Below are positions 26,581 through 34,784 of a stretch of DNA of 64,000 nt, piece by piece (position 1 is the stretch's first letter; each line of letters begins with the position of its first letter). The translations under genes and the position numbers were made by a program. The notes below the pieces were generated by a model that made no database searches, had not been told where the DNA came from, and saw nothing but the letters and a program-made list of their open reading frames with translations. The stretch is from positions 1 to 64,000 of the forward strand of contig JBDKUE010000065.1 in assembly GCA_039679855.1 (NCBI GenBank), given 5' to 3'. Origin of the DNA: UBA5314 sp039679855. Its GTDB lineage: Bacteria > Bacillota > Syntrophomonadia > Syntrophomonadales > Syntrophomonadaceae.

Positions 26581-27531
26581 TTGATCTGCATTATGGCTGG
26601 CATCTTGATAGCGGTGGCGCTGTACAGCGTCAACCGCCAAAAGTTGTTTATGGAAAGTTGTTCCAAAGAACTGAAGGCCAGCCTGCTGCAAGCCCAGGAA
26701 GTTAAATGTGATTTAGAGGAAATGATGTTAAATACTATAAATATGAGCAGGGAGCTGGTGGACGATCTGGAGCGCAGGATGAAAGTCGAAGCAGAGGCCG
26801 AACCTGGCGTACTTTCTGCTGTTCAATCTATGCTGCCTGAATACCGTGCCGAAGCTGAAACAGGATTTTCAAAGATGCAGCCATTGGAAGCAAGGCCTGA
26901 AGTTCCATCGTTTCCAGCTGAATTAATCTCCAGACCCCAGATCCCTGAAAAGATTGCGATTTCGAATTTGTTTGAACCGAAATCAGAAGCCGGTTCTCGT
27001 ATGAAGACAATGCCCACGGCAGTTTTTAATTCGCTACCTCAGCTCTCAAGTGCCATAAATCATGAATCACCTGAACCCAGAACCAACGCCGGTGCGACCT
27101 GTGGCCCCAGGATTCATGAATTGGCCGAAGAGCTTAAAACCAGCAGTAAAGAGCTTTTGAATATTTGCCGGCAGTTGGGTCTCCCTATAAGCCACCACAT
27201 GAAGGTTTTGAGTACTGAGCAGGTTGAGGCGATCAAGTCGCAGTGGTTCTTTGGAGAAAAGTATGTAAGGCCACCGCAGCCTTTATTGCAGTCTAAAACC
27301 CTTTCAGCAGGTACTGCTTCTGAAAAGAATGAGTTTAACCAGGTAAGCAGCGAGAGAGGGCAGCAGTTCTCCATGGATGAGATAAAGCAGGCGCATCCCT
27401 ATCTGGCAGTTCGCACCCTTTCCGAGCAGGGCTATGATCAAAAAGAAATAGCCCGCATTTTGGGTCGGGGCCAAAGTGAGATCAATCTAATTATGAATTT
27501 GACCAGGAGGAAGATGGTCAGCAACGCTTAA
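26581..27531 (+). CDS. Membrane-anchored coiled-coil protein with IF2_N-like and HTH-like modules
   Basis: 316 residues from TTG 26581 (ATG 26593 is an alternative). An N-terminal membrane helix (about 1-17) is followed by a Glu-rich coiled coil (about 20-75) and a disordered Pro/Ser-rich stretch. A module at about 177-223 (RIHELAEELKTSSKELL ... LGLPISHHMKVL) closely resembles the N-terminal IF2_N module of IF-2. The final ~50 residues (LAVRTLSEQGYDQKEIARIL, then GRGQSEINLIMNL) look like a helix-turn-helix of the DUF6115 kind. It sits between sigD and rpsB, where Bacillus has swrB, a membrane-anchored flagellar assembly factor. Equivalence to SwrB is positional inference only. Confidence 0.75.
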   Translation: MICIMAGILIAVALYSVNRQKLFMESCSKELKASLLQAQEVKCDLEEMMLNTINMSRELVDDLERRMKVEAEAEPGVLSAVQSMLPEYRAEAETGFSKMQPLEARPEVPSFPAELISRPQIPEKIAISNLFEPKSEAGSRMKTMPTAVFNSLPQLSSAINHESPEPRTNAGATCGPRIHELAEELKTSSKELLNICRQLGLPISHHMKVLSTEQVEAIKSQWFFGEKYVRPPQPLLQSKTLSAGTASEKNEFNQVSSERGQQFSMDEIKQAHPYLAVRTLSEQGYDQKEIARILGRGQSEINLIMNLTRRKMVSNA

Positions 27532-27564
27532 GTACAATATGAGAAAAACGATAAAAGCGATTTC

Positions 27565-27590
27565 GCCCGTAAAATATTACGGGCTTTTTT
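27565..27590 (+). terminator. Rho-independent terminator
   Basis: GCCCGTAA (27565-27572) pairs exactly with TTACGGGC (27577-27584) around an AATA loop, followed by six T (27585-27590). It closes the fapA-containing transcript. Confidence 0.9.
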
Positions 27591-27665
27591 GTGATTGGTA
27601 AAAGTAATGGCGGTTGAAGTATTTAATAGAGGGTTTTGTCAGATTATAATTCTAAATGCGGGTTA

Positions 27666-27875
27666 GTACTCTGTTAACCCTAATTCTATATATAATCGTC
27701 GGTTAAATTTTCGTATGACTGCGTTGTCGTCAGTCGTAATACGTCCAGCATTACTCCCTCTGACGCCCACGACGGGCTAATGCGGCGATGCCAGGACGGC
27801 AAGGAGCCGCCTTCGCCTTGTCCTACAAAAATTTTCCTCGCCGAATTATACACAGAATTAGGGTTAACAGAGTAC
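27666..27875. repeat. MITE-like element with long inverted terminal repeats
   Basis: This lies in the only gene-free stretch above 300 bases (27532-28024). The ends match as inverted repeats: the first 22 bases from 27666 (GTACTCTGTTAACCC...) are identical to the complement of the last 22 ending at 27875. Similarity continues imperfectly to about 60 bases inward (shared TATAAT, CGG, TTTT-GTA-GAC blocks). The core of about 90 bases is GC-rich and self-complementary in places. There is no transposase and no real gene; one minus-strand frame is open by chance. No clear target-site duplication is visible. Together these suggest a non-autonomous repeat element, but copy number cannot be judged from one window. 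Confidence 0.6.
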
Positions 27876-27887
27876 AAGTATAGTTCC

Positions 27888-27917
27888 TTGCCATTTTGGA
27901 TAGATTTGTGATATATT
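27888..27917 (+). promoter_or_regulatory. Probable promoter for rpsB-tsf
   Basis: TTGCCA (27888-27893) and TATATT (27912-27917) are 18 bases apart, immediately downstream of the repeat element. A leader of about 100 bases then leads to rpsB; it may carry S2 autoregulation, but no clear structure was resolved. Confidence 0.55.
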
Positions 27918-28024
27918 ATCTGATGGTGATTACACACGCTGGTGGAATGAACGGCAGTGCTGGAAGACAGTTGACGTTCATAATGAAGCGGCGGAGGGAA
28001 AAAACTGAAAAGGAGGTGTTGGTG

Positions 28025-28723
28025 GTGTCAGTAATTACCATGAAGCAGCTCCTGGAAGCAGGAGTGCATTTCGGACACCAAACTCGCCGGTGGAACCCCA
28101 AGATGTCAACCTACATCTACATGGAGCGCAATGGCATCTACATCATCGACCTGCAGCAGACGGTCAAGAAATTTGATGAAGCTTATGCTTTTGTCAAAAG
28201 CGTGGTGCAGGATGGAAAAGGGGTTCTGTTCGTCGGAACCAAGAAACAGGCCCAGGAGACTATCAGGGAGGAAGCACGCCGCTGCGGGATGTTTTTCGTA
28301 AACCAGCGCTGGCTGGGCGGAATGCTTACCAATTACAAGACCATTCGGAAGCGGGTTTCCCGTCTTAAGGAACTAGAAAAGATGGAAGAAGACGGAGCTT
28401 TTGATGTTCTCACCAAAAAGGAAGTAGCCCGCTTACGCAACGAAGCGGAGAGACTGGAGCGATTCCTGGGCGGAATCAAAGATATGGACAAACTGCCGGG
28501 GGCGGTCTTTGTAGTGGACCCGCGCAAGGAAAAAATTGCAGTAGCGGAGGCCCGCAAGCTCAACATTCCGGTGGTAGCTATTGTAGACACCAATTGCGAC
28601 CCTGATGAAATCGATTACGTGATTCCAGGAAATGATGATGCTATTAGAGCAGTGAAACTTATATCCTCCAGAATAGCCGATGCGGTTCTGGAGGGCAAGC
28701 AGGGAGAACAGATGACGGCTTAA
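28025..28723 (+). CDS. rpsB: 30S ribosomal protein S2
   Basis: 232 residues beginning MSVITMKQLLEAGVHFGHQT, with RWNPKMSTYIYMERNGIYII and AIRAVKLISSRIADAVLEG, all characteristic of S2. S2 joins late at the head-body junction of the 30S subunit. AGGAGGTG (28011-28018) favours GTG 28025; GTG 28022 is possible. The frame is open upstream to 27896, but this part is not S2-like. It is the first gene of the translation cluster. Confidence 0.97.
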   Translation: MSVITMKQLLEAGVHFGHQTRRWNPKMSTYIYMERNGIYIIDLQQTVKKFDEAYAFVKSVVQDGKGVLFVGTKKQAQETIREEARRCGMFFVNQRWLGGMLTNYKTIRKRVSRLKELEKMEEDGAFDVLTKKEVARLRNEAERLERFLGGIKDMDKLPGAVFVVDPRKEKIAVAEARKLNIPVVAIVDTNCDPDEIDYVIPGNDDAIRAVKLISSRIADAVLEGKQGEQMTA

Positions 28724-28731
28724 CGTGGTTG

Positions 28732-28766
28732 AGGGGTGGTGGATAATTTCCTTACACCCCTTTTTT
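28732..28766 (+). terminator. Terminator/attenuator between rpsB and tsf
   Basis: AGGGGTG (28732-28738) pairs with CACCCCT (28755-28761), with a 16-base loop and a T-run ending at 28766. The stem is short, so partial read-through into tsf is likely, allowing more S2 than EF-Ts to be made. This is inference from structure. Confidence 0.5.
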
Positions 28767-28805
28767 ATGAATATTATTCCTTAATATCAAGGAGGTAAAT
28801 ATCCA

Positions 28806-29459
28806 GTGGAAATTACTGCGGCAATGGTTAAAGAGCTGAGAGAGATGACCGGGGCAGGCATGATGGATTGCAAGAAAGCCCTGCAGGCAACCGACGGAAA
28901 TCTAGATAAAGCAGTTGATGAACTGCGCACCAAAGGCCTGGCCAAAGCGGCTAAAAAGGCCGGCCGGGTGGCCAGTGAAGGTACAGTTATTTCCTACATA
29001 CATGGCGGAGGTCGAATCGGAGTTCTAGTGGAAGTTAACTGTGAAACTGATTTTGTGGCGAAAACCAATGAGTTTAAGAGCCTGGCCTACGATATTGCCA
29101 TGCAGATTGCGGCGTCCAACCCCGAGTATATCAGCCGGGAACAGGTGTCGGCCGAGATAATCGAACATGAAAAAGAGGTTTTAAAAGCCCAGGCCCGGGA
29201 AGAAGGCAAGCCGGAGAAGGTAATAGAAAAGATGGTTGAGGGTCGTTTGGAGAAATACTTCAAGGACAACTGCCTGCTAGAACAACCATTCATCAAGGAT
29301 CCGGATAAAACGGTCATGGTTATAATCCAGGAACAGATCGCCCGGATTGGCGAAAATATAAATGTACGGCGTTTTGCCCGCTACCAGCTGGGTGAAGGGA
29401 TTGAAAAGGAAAAAGTCGATTTTGCTACCGAAGTTATGGCGCAGATAGCAGATAAATAG
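28806..29459 (+). CDS. tsf: Translation elongation factor Ts
   Basis: EF-Ts is the nucleotide exchange factor for EF-Tu. The 217 residues contain VKELREMTGAGMMDCKKALQ, the N-terminal UBA-like signature, and VLVEVNCETDFVAKTNEF. It is the shorter form of the family (about 200-220 residues rather than about 290), common in several Firmicutes and thermophiles. The GTG start at 28806 is preceded by AAGGAGGT. Confidence 0.97.
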   Translation: MEITAAMVKELREMTGAGMMDCKKALQATDGNLDKAVDELRTKGLAKAAKKAGRVASEGTVISYIHGGGRIGVLVEVNCETDFVAKTNEFKSLAYDIAMQIAASNPEYISREQVSAEIIEHEKEVLKAQAREEGKPEKVIEKMVEGRLEKYFKDNCLLEQPFIKDPDKTVMVIIQEQIARIGENINVRRFARYQLGEGIEKEKVDFATEVMAQIADK

Positions 29460-29515
29460 AACAGCACCTATCCGTTAGTAGCTTATCAGGGGAGTAATCC
29501 GGGAGGGAGCATTTT

Positions 29516-30244
29516 ATGCAAAAGGCAAAGTATAAGCGCATAGTATTAAAACTCAGCGGGGAAGCTCTGGCAGGTGAAGGCGGGTTTGGAATTGATTTTG
29601 AGGTGCTGGTATCCATTGCCCGACAGGTAATTGAAGTTGTAAAGGCTGGGGTTGAAGTCGCCATCGTGGTAGGTGGCGGCAACATCTGGCGGGGAGTTGC
29701 AGGAAGCGCTCAGGGAATGGATAGAGCGGCAGCCGATTTTATGGGCATGTTAGCCACCGAAATCAACGCTCTGGCTTTGCAGGACGCCCTGGAGAAGCTC
29801 GATATGGGCACCAGGGTAATGTCGGCTATAGAAATGAAAGAGGTGGCTGAACCCTATATCCGAAGGCGGGCTATCAGGCATCTGGAAAAGGGCCGGGTAG
29901 TGATATTTTCAGCTGGAACCGGCAATCCCTATTTCTCAACTGATACTGCGGCAGCTCTTCGTTCGGCTGAAATTGAGGCTGAAGTGATACTTATGGCTAA
30001 AAGGGTTGATGGAGTATACGACTCTGATCCTAAAATTAATCCCCAGGCTAAAAAATACGACTTTTTAAATTATATGGATGTCATTAACCAGGGTCTGGGA
30101 GTAATGGATTCAACCGCGGCCTCATTATGCATGGACAATATGATTCCAATTATCGTTTTTGATCTCACCCGGGACGGCAACATAATGAAGGCAGTTCTGG
30201 GAGAAAAAATCGGAACCTTTGTTGGGAGGAATAGCGATGATTAA
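29516..30244 (+). CDS. pyrH: Uridylate kinase
   Basis: UMP kinase of the amino-acid kinase fold, converting UMP to UDP in pyrimidine biosynthesis; usually hexameric and regulated by GTP and UTP. The 242 residues show KRIVLKLSGEALAGEGGFGI, VVGGGNIWRG, SAGTGNPYFSTDTAAALRS and ILMAKRVDGVYDSDPK. A GGGAGGGAG ribosome-binding site lies before ATG 29516. The end overlaps frr by eight bases. Confidence 0.97.
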   Translation: MQKAKYKRIVLKLSGEALAGEGGFGIDFEVLVSIARQVIEVVKAGVEVAIVVGGGNIWRGVAGSAQGMDRAAADFMGMLATEINALALQDALEKLDMGTRVMSAIEMKEVAEPYIRRRAIRHLEKGRVVIFSAGTGNPYFSTDTAAALRSAEIEAEVILMAKRVDGVYDSDPKINPQAKKYDFLNYMDVINQGLGVMDSTAASLCMDNMIPIIVFDLTRDGNIMKAVLGEKIGTFVGRNSDD

Positions 30245-30794
30245 AGATATGATAAATGAAACAGATTCTCGCATGAAAAAGACCATTGAACACCTGACTC
30301 AGGATCTGGCTACTTTAAGAGCAGGGAGAGCCAATCCCGCTATGGTTGACAGGTTGATGGTCAGTTACTATGGGCAGGCCACTCCCTTGAACCAACTGGC
30401 CAATATAACCGTTCCTGAACCGAGATTGCTGGTAATTCAACCCTGGGACAAAAGCAGCATTCCCGATATTGAGAAGGCAGTTATGAAGTCTGATCTGGGC
30501 ATTAACCCTTCCAATGATGGAAATGTAATCCGTTTAGCGGTTCCTCAACTGACCGAGGAGAGACGGAAAGATATCGTCAAGGTCGTCAAAAAGAGAGGCG
30601 AAGAGGCCAAAGTGGCTGTTCGTAATATTCGCCGCGAGCAAAATGATTTTATGAAGGCCGCCGAAAAGGATAAAATGGTTTCTGAAGATGAGAGTAAAAA
30701 GGGCATGGAAGAAGTCCAAAAAATTACGGATAAATATATAAAAGATATAGATTCCATAATGGCAGCTAAAGAAAAGGACATAATGGAAGTTTAG
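30237..30794 (+). CDS. frr: Ribosome recycling factor
   Basis: RRF splits post-termination ribosomes together with EF-G. The normal 185-residue length results from ATG 30237, preceded by GGGAGGAA; a TTG at 30219 lies before that ribosome-binding site. Hallmarks are LATLRAGRANPAMVDRL, IQPWDKSSIPDIEKAV, IRLAVPQLTEERRKD and the C-terminal coiled coil. Confidence 0.97.
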   Translation: MIKDMINETDSRMKKTIEHLTQDLATLRAGRANPAMVDRLMVSYYGQATPLNQLANITVPEPRLLVIQPWDKSSIPDIEKAVMKSDLGINPSNDGNVIRLAVPQLTEERRKDIVKVVKKRGEEAKVAVRNIRREQNDFMKAAEKDKMVSEDESKKGMEEVQKITDKYIKDIDSIMAAKEKDIMEV

Positions 30795-30846
30795 TTTGAT
30801 GGTTTAATTTGGTCCCGGCAATGGTTATAATAGGTATAATGTTAGG

Positions 30847-30863
30847 CCCCCGCTTGGGGGTTT
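30847..30863 (+). terminator. Weak terminator-like hairpin after frr
   Basis: CCCCC (30847-30851) pairs with GGGGG (30856-30860) around a GCTT loop, followed by only TTT. Two TATAAT hexamers (30826-30831 and 30835-30840) sit just upstream, but no well-spaced -35 box was found, so a promoter here is uncertain. Confidence 0.35.
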
Positions 30864-30922
30864 ATTAATTTGGATGCCCCAAAATACTCCATGGTGCTTA
30901 AAGGAAAGCGAGTCGTTATAAT

Positions 30923-31693
30923 TTGCCGAAAAAAAACGACAAAGTCAGTGAAAACCTTAAAAATGAAAAGATGCCCCGCCACCTTGCTATAATTATGGAC
31001 GGCAACGGGCGCTGGGCCAAGAAAAAGCTTATGCCCCGCACGATAGGTCATCGGGCGGGAATGAGTTCTCTTAAAGAAGTGGTGAAGGCCTGCGATGAAT
31101 GGGGAATTCCGGTCTTGACCGTTTTCGCCTTTTCCACTGAAAACTGGAAGCGTCCCCATGAAGAAGTCAGTTTTTTAATGCGCCTGCTAGTTGAGTTTCT
31201 GCACAAAGAACTCAAGGAATTACATGACAACAATGTACGTATTAATCTATTGGGAGACCTGGAGCCTCTGCCTTTAGACTGCCAAGATTTGATTCGAGAA
31301 GCCATCCAGCTTACCAGGAACAACTCAGGGTTGATATTTAATATAGCGCTTAATTACGGCTCTCGACTGGAACTGGTGCAGGCTGCCCGTCATCTAGCCG
31401 AGTTGGCTGTAGAGGGTAAACTGGCTCCGGAAGACATTGATGAACAGGCCGTTTCCGATCTGCTTTTTACAGCCGGGCTGCCTGATCCCGACCTGGTGAT
31501 ACGGACGGCTGGCGAGATGCGGATCAGCAATTTCCTTTTATGGCAAATCGCTTATGCTGAATTTTGGGTCACCGGGTGCCTTTGGCCCGATTTTAACCGG
31601 GAAGAGTTAATGAAGGCCATAAAAGCCTATCAACAGCGCGAGCGTCGTTTTGGGGGACTCGGTCAGCCGGGAGTAGGTGAAACCGATGCTTAA
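30923..31693 (+). CDS. uppS: Undecaprenyl diphosphate synthase (cis-prenyltransferase)
   Basis: It makes the C55 lipid carrier for peptidoglycan from farnesyl diphosphate and isopentenyl diphosphate. The 256 residues show LAIIMDGNGRWA with the catalytic Asp, GHRAGMSSLKEV, FAFSTENWKRP, and the C-terminal RTAGEMRISNFLLWQIAYAE. TTG 30923 gives 16 residues before the conserved core; the ribosome-binding site is distant (AAAGGAAAG) and ATG 30971 is a possible shorter start. Confidence 0.95.
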   Translation: MPKKNDKVSENLKNEKMPRHLAIIMDGNGRWAKKKLMPRTIGHRAGMSSLKEVVKACDEWGIPVLTVFAFSTENWKRPHEEVSFLMRLLVEFLHKELKELHDNNVRINLLGDLEPLPLDCQDLIREAIQLTRNNSGLIFNIALNYGSRLELVQAARHLAELAVEGKLAPEDIDEQAVSDLLFTAGLPDPDLVIRTAGEMRISNFLLWQIAYAEFWVTGCLWPDFNREELMKAIKAYQQRERRFGGLGQPGVGETDA

Positions 31694-32465
31694 AACGCGC
31701 ATTATAAGCGCCATTGTAGGAATACCTATTATACTGGGTCTTTTGTATGCAGGCGGAATTTACTGGAAAGCCCTATTCATAATCCTGGCTTGTGTGGCTT
31801 TATTAGAGTACCTGCAAATGATGCGCCGGGCCCACCAAAATCCACTTGTATTACCGGCTATACTTATAATGTTAATCCTGCTCTTTTCCGACTCACTTGC
31901 AGCGCGTTTACCTGGCGCAGCCTTATTAAGTCTTTTAACACTGGTTGTACTGTTTGTATTGCGCTATCCCCTCTACACATGGGCTGATGTGTCGTTGAGT
32001 CTTTTAGGAGCTGTTTACATAGGATTCCTGATGAGTTTTGCCCTTCGTCTGGCTGCTTTTGCCAACGCCTTTGCGATTGTCATGCTATGTTTGTTAATAA
32101 CCTGGGGCAGTGATATCGGCGGATATGTTTTTGGCAGGATGTGGGGGAAACATAAACTAACCCCCTTGCTTAGTCCCAACAAAACATGGGAAGGCGCTCT
32201 TGGGGCGTTGCTATTGGCCGCCATTTTAGCCTGGACCTGGTCTCGACTAGTTCAGTTGCCCCTAACCTCATCCAAAGTAGTGTTTCTGGCTATAGCGGGC
32301 AGCATCTGTGCTCAACTGGGCGACCTGTTTGAGTCGGGAATGAAACGCTTTTGGGGGGCTAAAGACAGCGGACACATTATTCCGGGGCATGGAGGAGCCC
32401 TGGATCGATTTGACAGTCTTTTACTGGTTCTGCCGCTGGTTTACCTAGTATTTAGCAGCCTTTAG
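31686..32465 (+). CDS. cdsA: Phosphatidate cytidylyltransferase
   Basis: CdsA makes CDP-diacylglycerol from phosphatidate and CTP, the branch point of phospholipid synthesis. About 259 residues and roughly seven membrane helices, ending in the CDS signature MKRFWGAKDSGHIIPGHGG followed by ALDRFDS. ATG 31686 follows GGAGTAGGTG and overlaps uppS by eight bases; GTG 31677 lies within that site. Confidence 0.95.
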   Translation: MLKTRIISAIVGIPIILGLLYAGGIYWKALFIILACVALLEYLQMMRRAHQNPLVLPAILIMLILLFSDSLAARLPGAALLSLLTLVVLFVLRYPLYTWADVSLSLLGAVYIGFLMSFALRLAAFANAFAIVMLCLLITWGSDIGGYVFGRMWGKHKLTPLLSPNKTWEGALGALLLAAILAWTWSRLVQLPLTSSKVVFLAIAGSICAQLGDLFESGMKRFWGAKDSGHIIPGHGGALDRFDSLLLVLPLVYLVFSSL

Positions 32466-32507
32466 ATATCACAGATCTGCGCCGTTAAAAAGGATCGGAG
32501 TGATTTC

Positions 32508-33626
32508 ATGGATCCTGATCTTCTCAAGCAGCTAAAGCTTCTGATTCGTTTAGCTATTCTGGTGATGGGGCTTTTAGCTCTTTACCTGCTTTTTATATAT
32601 CTACTGCCCTGGTTGGGAAAGGTTTTATCTGTCTTTCCTGTCTTGTTCCTGCCCTTTATCCTGGCTGCCATTTTGGCGGTACTCATTGAACCAGTGGTCA
32701 GCAGGTTTGAAAAATATCTGCACTTGAATCGCGGTTTGGCCGTTATTTTAAGCCTTGTTTTGGTGGTTGGCACCCTGTGTTTACTGCTATTTTTCCTCAT
32801 TTCGGAAGTCATCCGCGAATTGTCTGGACTTTATCCGCTGGTAAGCAGTTATTCCGGGCAAATATCCAGCCGGGTAGTAGAAGCCATAAGCCAATTCAAG
32901 TTGTTGTATATACAACTCAACCTGCCACCTTCAATACAATCTTCGCTTCAAGGCAACCTTGATAAAGCCCTGGTTTTGTTGCAGGGGGCGCTTAACAGCC
33001 TTATCAACATAATGGTGCAGCTCTTCGCCATGATGCCCAGTGCGGCCGTGTTTCTACTGATATCTACGGTGGGAACCTTTTTTATTGTTAAGGACCGGGC
33101 GCTTTTGCGCAGGTTTTTTCTGACAGTTTTACCTGCCCAGGCCCGCAGCCAAACCCGCAATATTATTTCTGAATTATTTAAAGCTCTGGTTGGTTTTGTC
33201 AGAGCCTACAGCATTCTAATAAGCATAACTGCTGTGCTCACGATGGTGGGACTTCGCCTTTTGGGCTCAGAATACGCGCTAACTTTGGGTATTTTAGCCG
33301 GGATCTTTGATATACTACCGGTTCTGGGTCCGGCTACCATTTTTATCCCCTGGATCATATGGGAGTTTGCGATGGGCCATACCCAGTTTGCTGTGGGACT
33401 GCTGGTAGTGTATGTTATAATTTCGGTAGTTAGGCAGTTTTTGGAACCCAAAATTGTCGGAGACAATCTGGGACTTCACCCCCTGGCTACCATGGTTTCG
33501 CTTTATGTGGGACTGCAGCTGGGGGGGCTTACCGGAATGATTTTGGGGCCGGTGCTGGTGGTAATTTTTATGGCCTGCTACCGGGTAGGCATATTCGACA
33601 GGTTTAAATGGAGGAATAATAAATGA
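32508..33626 (+). CDS. AI-2E family transporter
   Basis: 372 residues with about seven to eight membrane helices and the family layout: paired N-terminal helices (ending near ILAAILAVLIEPVVSRFE), a long soluble segment, and the C-terminal GILAGIFDILPVLGPATIFI and QFLEPKIVGDNLGLHPLATM. Members export diverse small molecules or act as Na+/H+ antiporters; the substrate cannot be told. It is an extra gene between cdsA and dxr compared with the Bacillus order. The stop overlaps dxr (ATGA). Confidence 0.92.
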   Translation: MDPDLLKQLKLLIRLAILVMGLLALYLLFIYLLPWLGKVLSVFPVLFLPFILAAILAVLIEPVVSRFEKYLHLNRGLAVILSLVLVVGTLCLLLFFLISEVIRELSGLYPLVSSYSGQISSRVVEAISQFKLLYIQLNLPPSIQSSLQGNLDKALVLLQGALNSLINIMVQLFAMMPSAAVFLLISTVGTFFIVKDRALLRRFFLTVLPAQARSQTRNIISELFKALVGFVRAYSILISITAVLTMVGLRLLGSEYALTLGILAGIFDILPVLGPATIFIPWIIWEFAMGHTQFAVGLLVVYVIISVVRQFLEPKIVGDNLGLHPLATMVSLYVGLQLGGLTGMILGPVLVVIFMACYRVGIFDRFKWRNNK

Positions 33627-34771
33627 CAGCACTCTCACAGGTAGTGGTCTTGGGATCAACCGGGTCGATTGGCCGGCAGACCCTGGAAGTCATCGAACGA
33701 TATGGCGACCGGTATCAAGTTCTGGCTCTGGCCGCCCGGGATGAGGTAGAGCTTCTTGCCGAACAGATAAAGCGCTTTAAACCGCGTTATGTTGCGGTGG
33801 GAGACGACAAGGCCTATTCTCTATTGAAGCGCCAGGTGGGTAGCAAGGTCCAGGTGGTGGCAGGAATAGAAGGACTTTGCGAGATGGCTGCTTTACCCGA
33901 AGCCGAAATAAGCCTGGTGGCCCTCTCCGGAGCAGTCGGAATAATGCCGACTATTGCGGCGGTTCAGGCCGGTAAGCGGGTGGCCTTGGCCAACAAAGAA
34001 ACACTTGTGGCCGCAGGCGATTTGGTGATGAATAAAGTTAAAGCAAGCGGAGTTCAGCTTTTGCCTGTTGATAGTGAGCACTCGGCCATTTTTCAGTGCC
34101 TGGCCGGGGAGGAAAGAAACTTGGAGAAGATATGGTTGACCGCTTCTGGCGGTCCCTTTCGGGATTACACTCGGCAGCAATTAGCAGGGGTAACAGTGGA
34201 TATGGCTTTAAGGCATCCCAATTGGGCTATGGGACCTAAAATAACCATAGACTCCGCTACTTTAATGAATAAAGGGCTGGAAGTTATTGAGGCTTATCAT
34301 CTATTTCAGGTAGACTATAGTAAAATTGAAGTGTTGATCCAACGGGAGAGTATAATCCATTCCATGGTTGAATTGAAGGATGGTGCGTTTCTGGCCCATC
34401 TTGGGGTTCCCGACATGAGGATACCGATTCAATATGCTTTAACTTACCCGGACCGCATGGAGTCCCTGGCCCAATCCCTGGATTTTTCAAACTTACCCAG
34501 TATTCATTTTGACCGACCGGATCTAGAACGCTTCCCCAGTTTGGATTTGGCCTACCAGGCGGGGCGGGCCGGAGGTACTATGCCGGCGGTTTTAAACGCC
34601 GCGAATGAAGTAGCGGTCCAGGCATTTCTGGATGAACGGATAGCATTCACCCGGATACCGTTTTTGGTGGAGGCAGTTATGTTAAAACACGACCGGCAGG
34701 AACGGCCAGATTTACCGGCTATAATGGAAGCCGACAGCTGGGCCCGGCGAATATGTGCCGAGTTGATTTGA
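33623..34771 (+). CDS. dxr: 1-deoxy-D-xylulose 5-phosphate reductoisomerase
   Basis: DXR converts DXP to MEP with NADPH, the committed step of the non-mevalonate isoprenoid pathway. The 382 residues start with the NADPH site VVLGSTGSIGRQTLEVIE, and include ALANKETLVAAGD, LPVDSEHSAIFQCL (metal ligands), ASGGPFRD and TIDSATLMNKGLEVIEA. With ispG and uppS nearby, the isoprenoid supply for cell-wall carriers is clustered here. Confidence 0.97.
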   Translation: MTALSQVVVLGSTGSIGRQTLEVIERYGDRYQVLALAARDEVELLAEQIKRFKPRYVAVGDDKAYSLLKRQVGSKVQVVAGIEGLCEMAALPEAEISLVALSGAVGIMPTIAAVQAGKRVALANKETLVAAGDLVMNKVKASGVQLLPVDSEHSAIFQCLAGEERNLEKIWLTASGGPFRDYTRQQLAGVTVDMALRHPNWAMGPKITIDSATLMNKGLEVIEAYHLFQVDYSKIEVLIQRESIIHSMVELKDGAFLAHLGVPDMRIPIQYALTYPDRMESLAQSLDFSNLPSIHFDRPDLERFPSLDLAYQAGRAGGTMPAVLNAANEVAVQAFLDERIAFTRIPFLVEAVMLKHDRQERPDLPAIMEADSWARRICAELI

Positions 34772-34784
34772 CGGAGGGAATAAA

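Noticed and set aside
27686..27937. 83-codon open frame on the minus strand
   Set aside because: It runs through the inverted-repeat element and its end repeats, has no ribosome-binding site and no protein-like character; it is better explained as chance within the repeat.
28022..28027. Extended rpsB start at 27896
   Set aside because: The frame is open upstream, but the extra residues are not S2-like and overlap the predicted promoter; the AGGAGGTG site places the start at GTG 28025.
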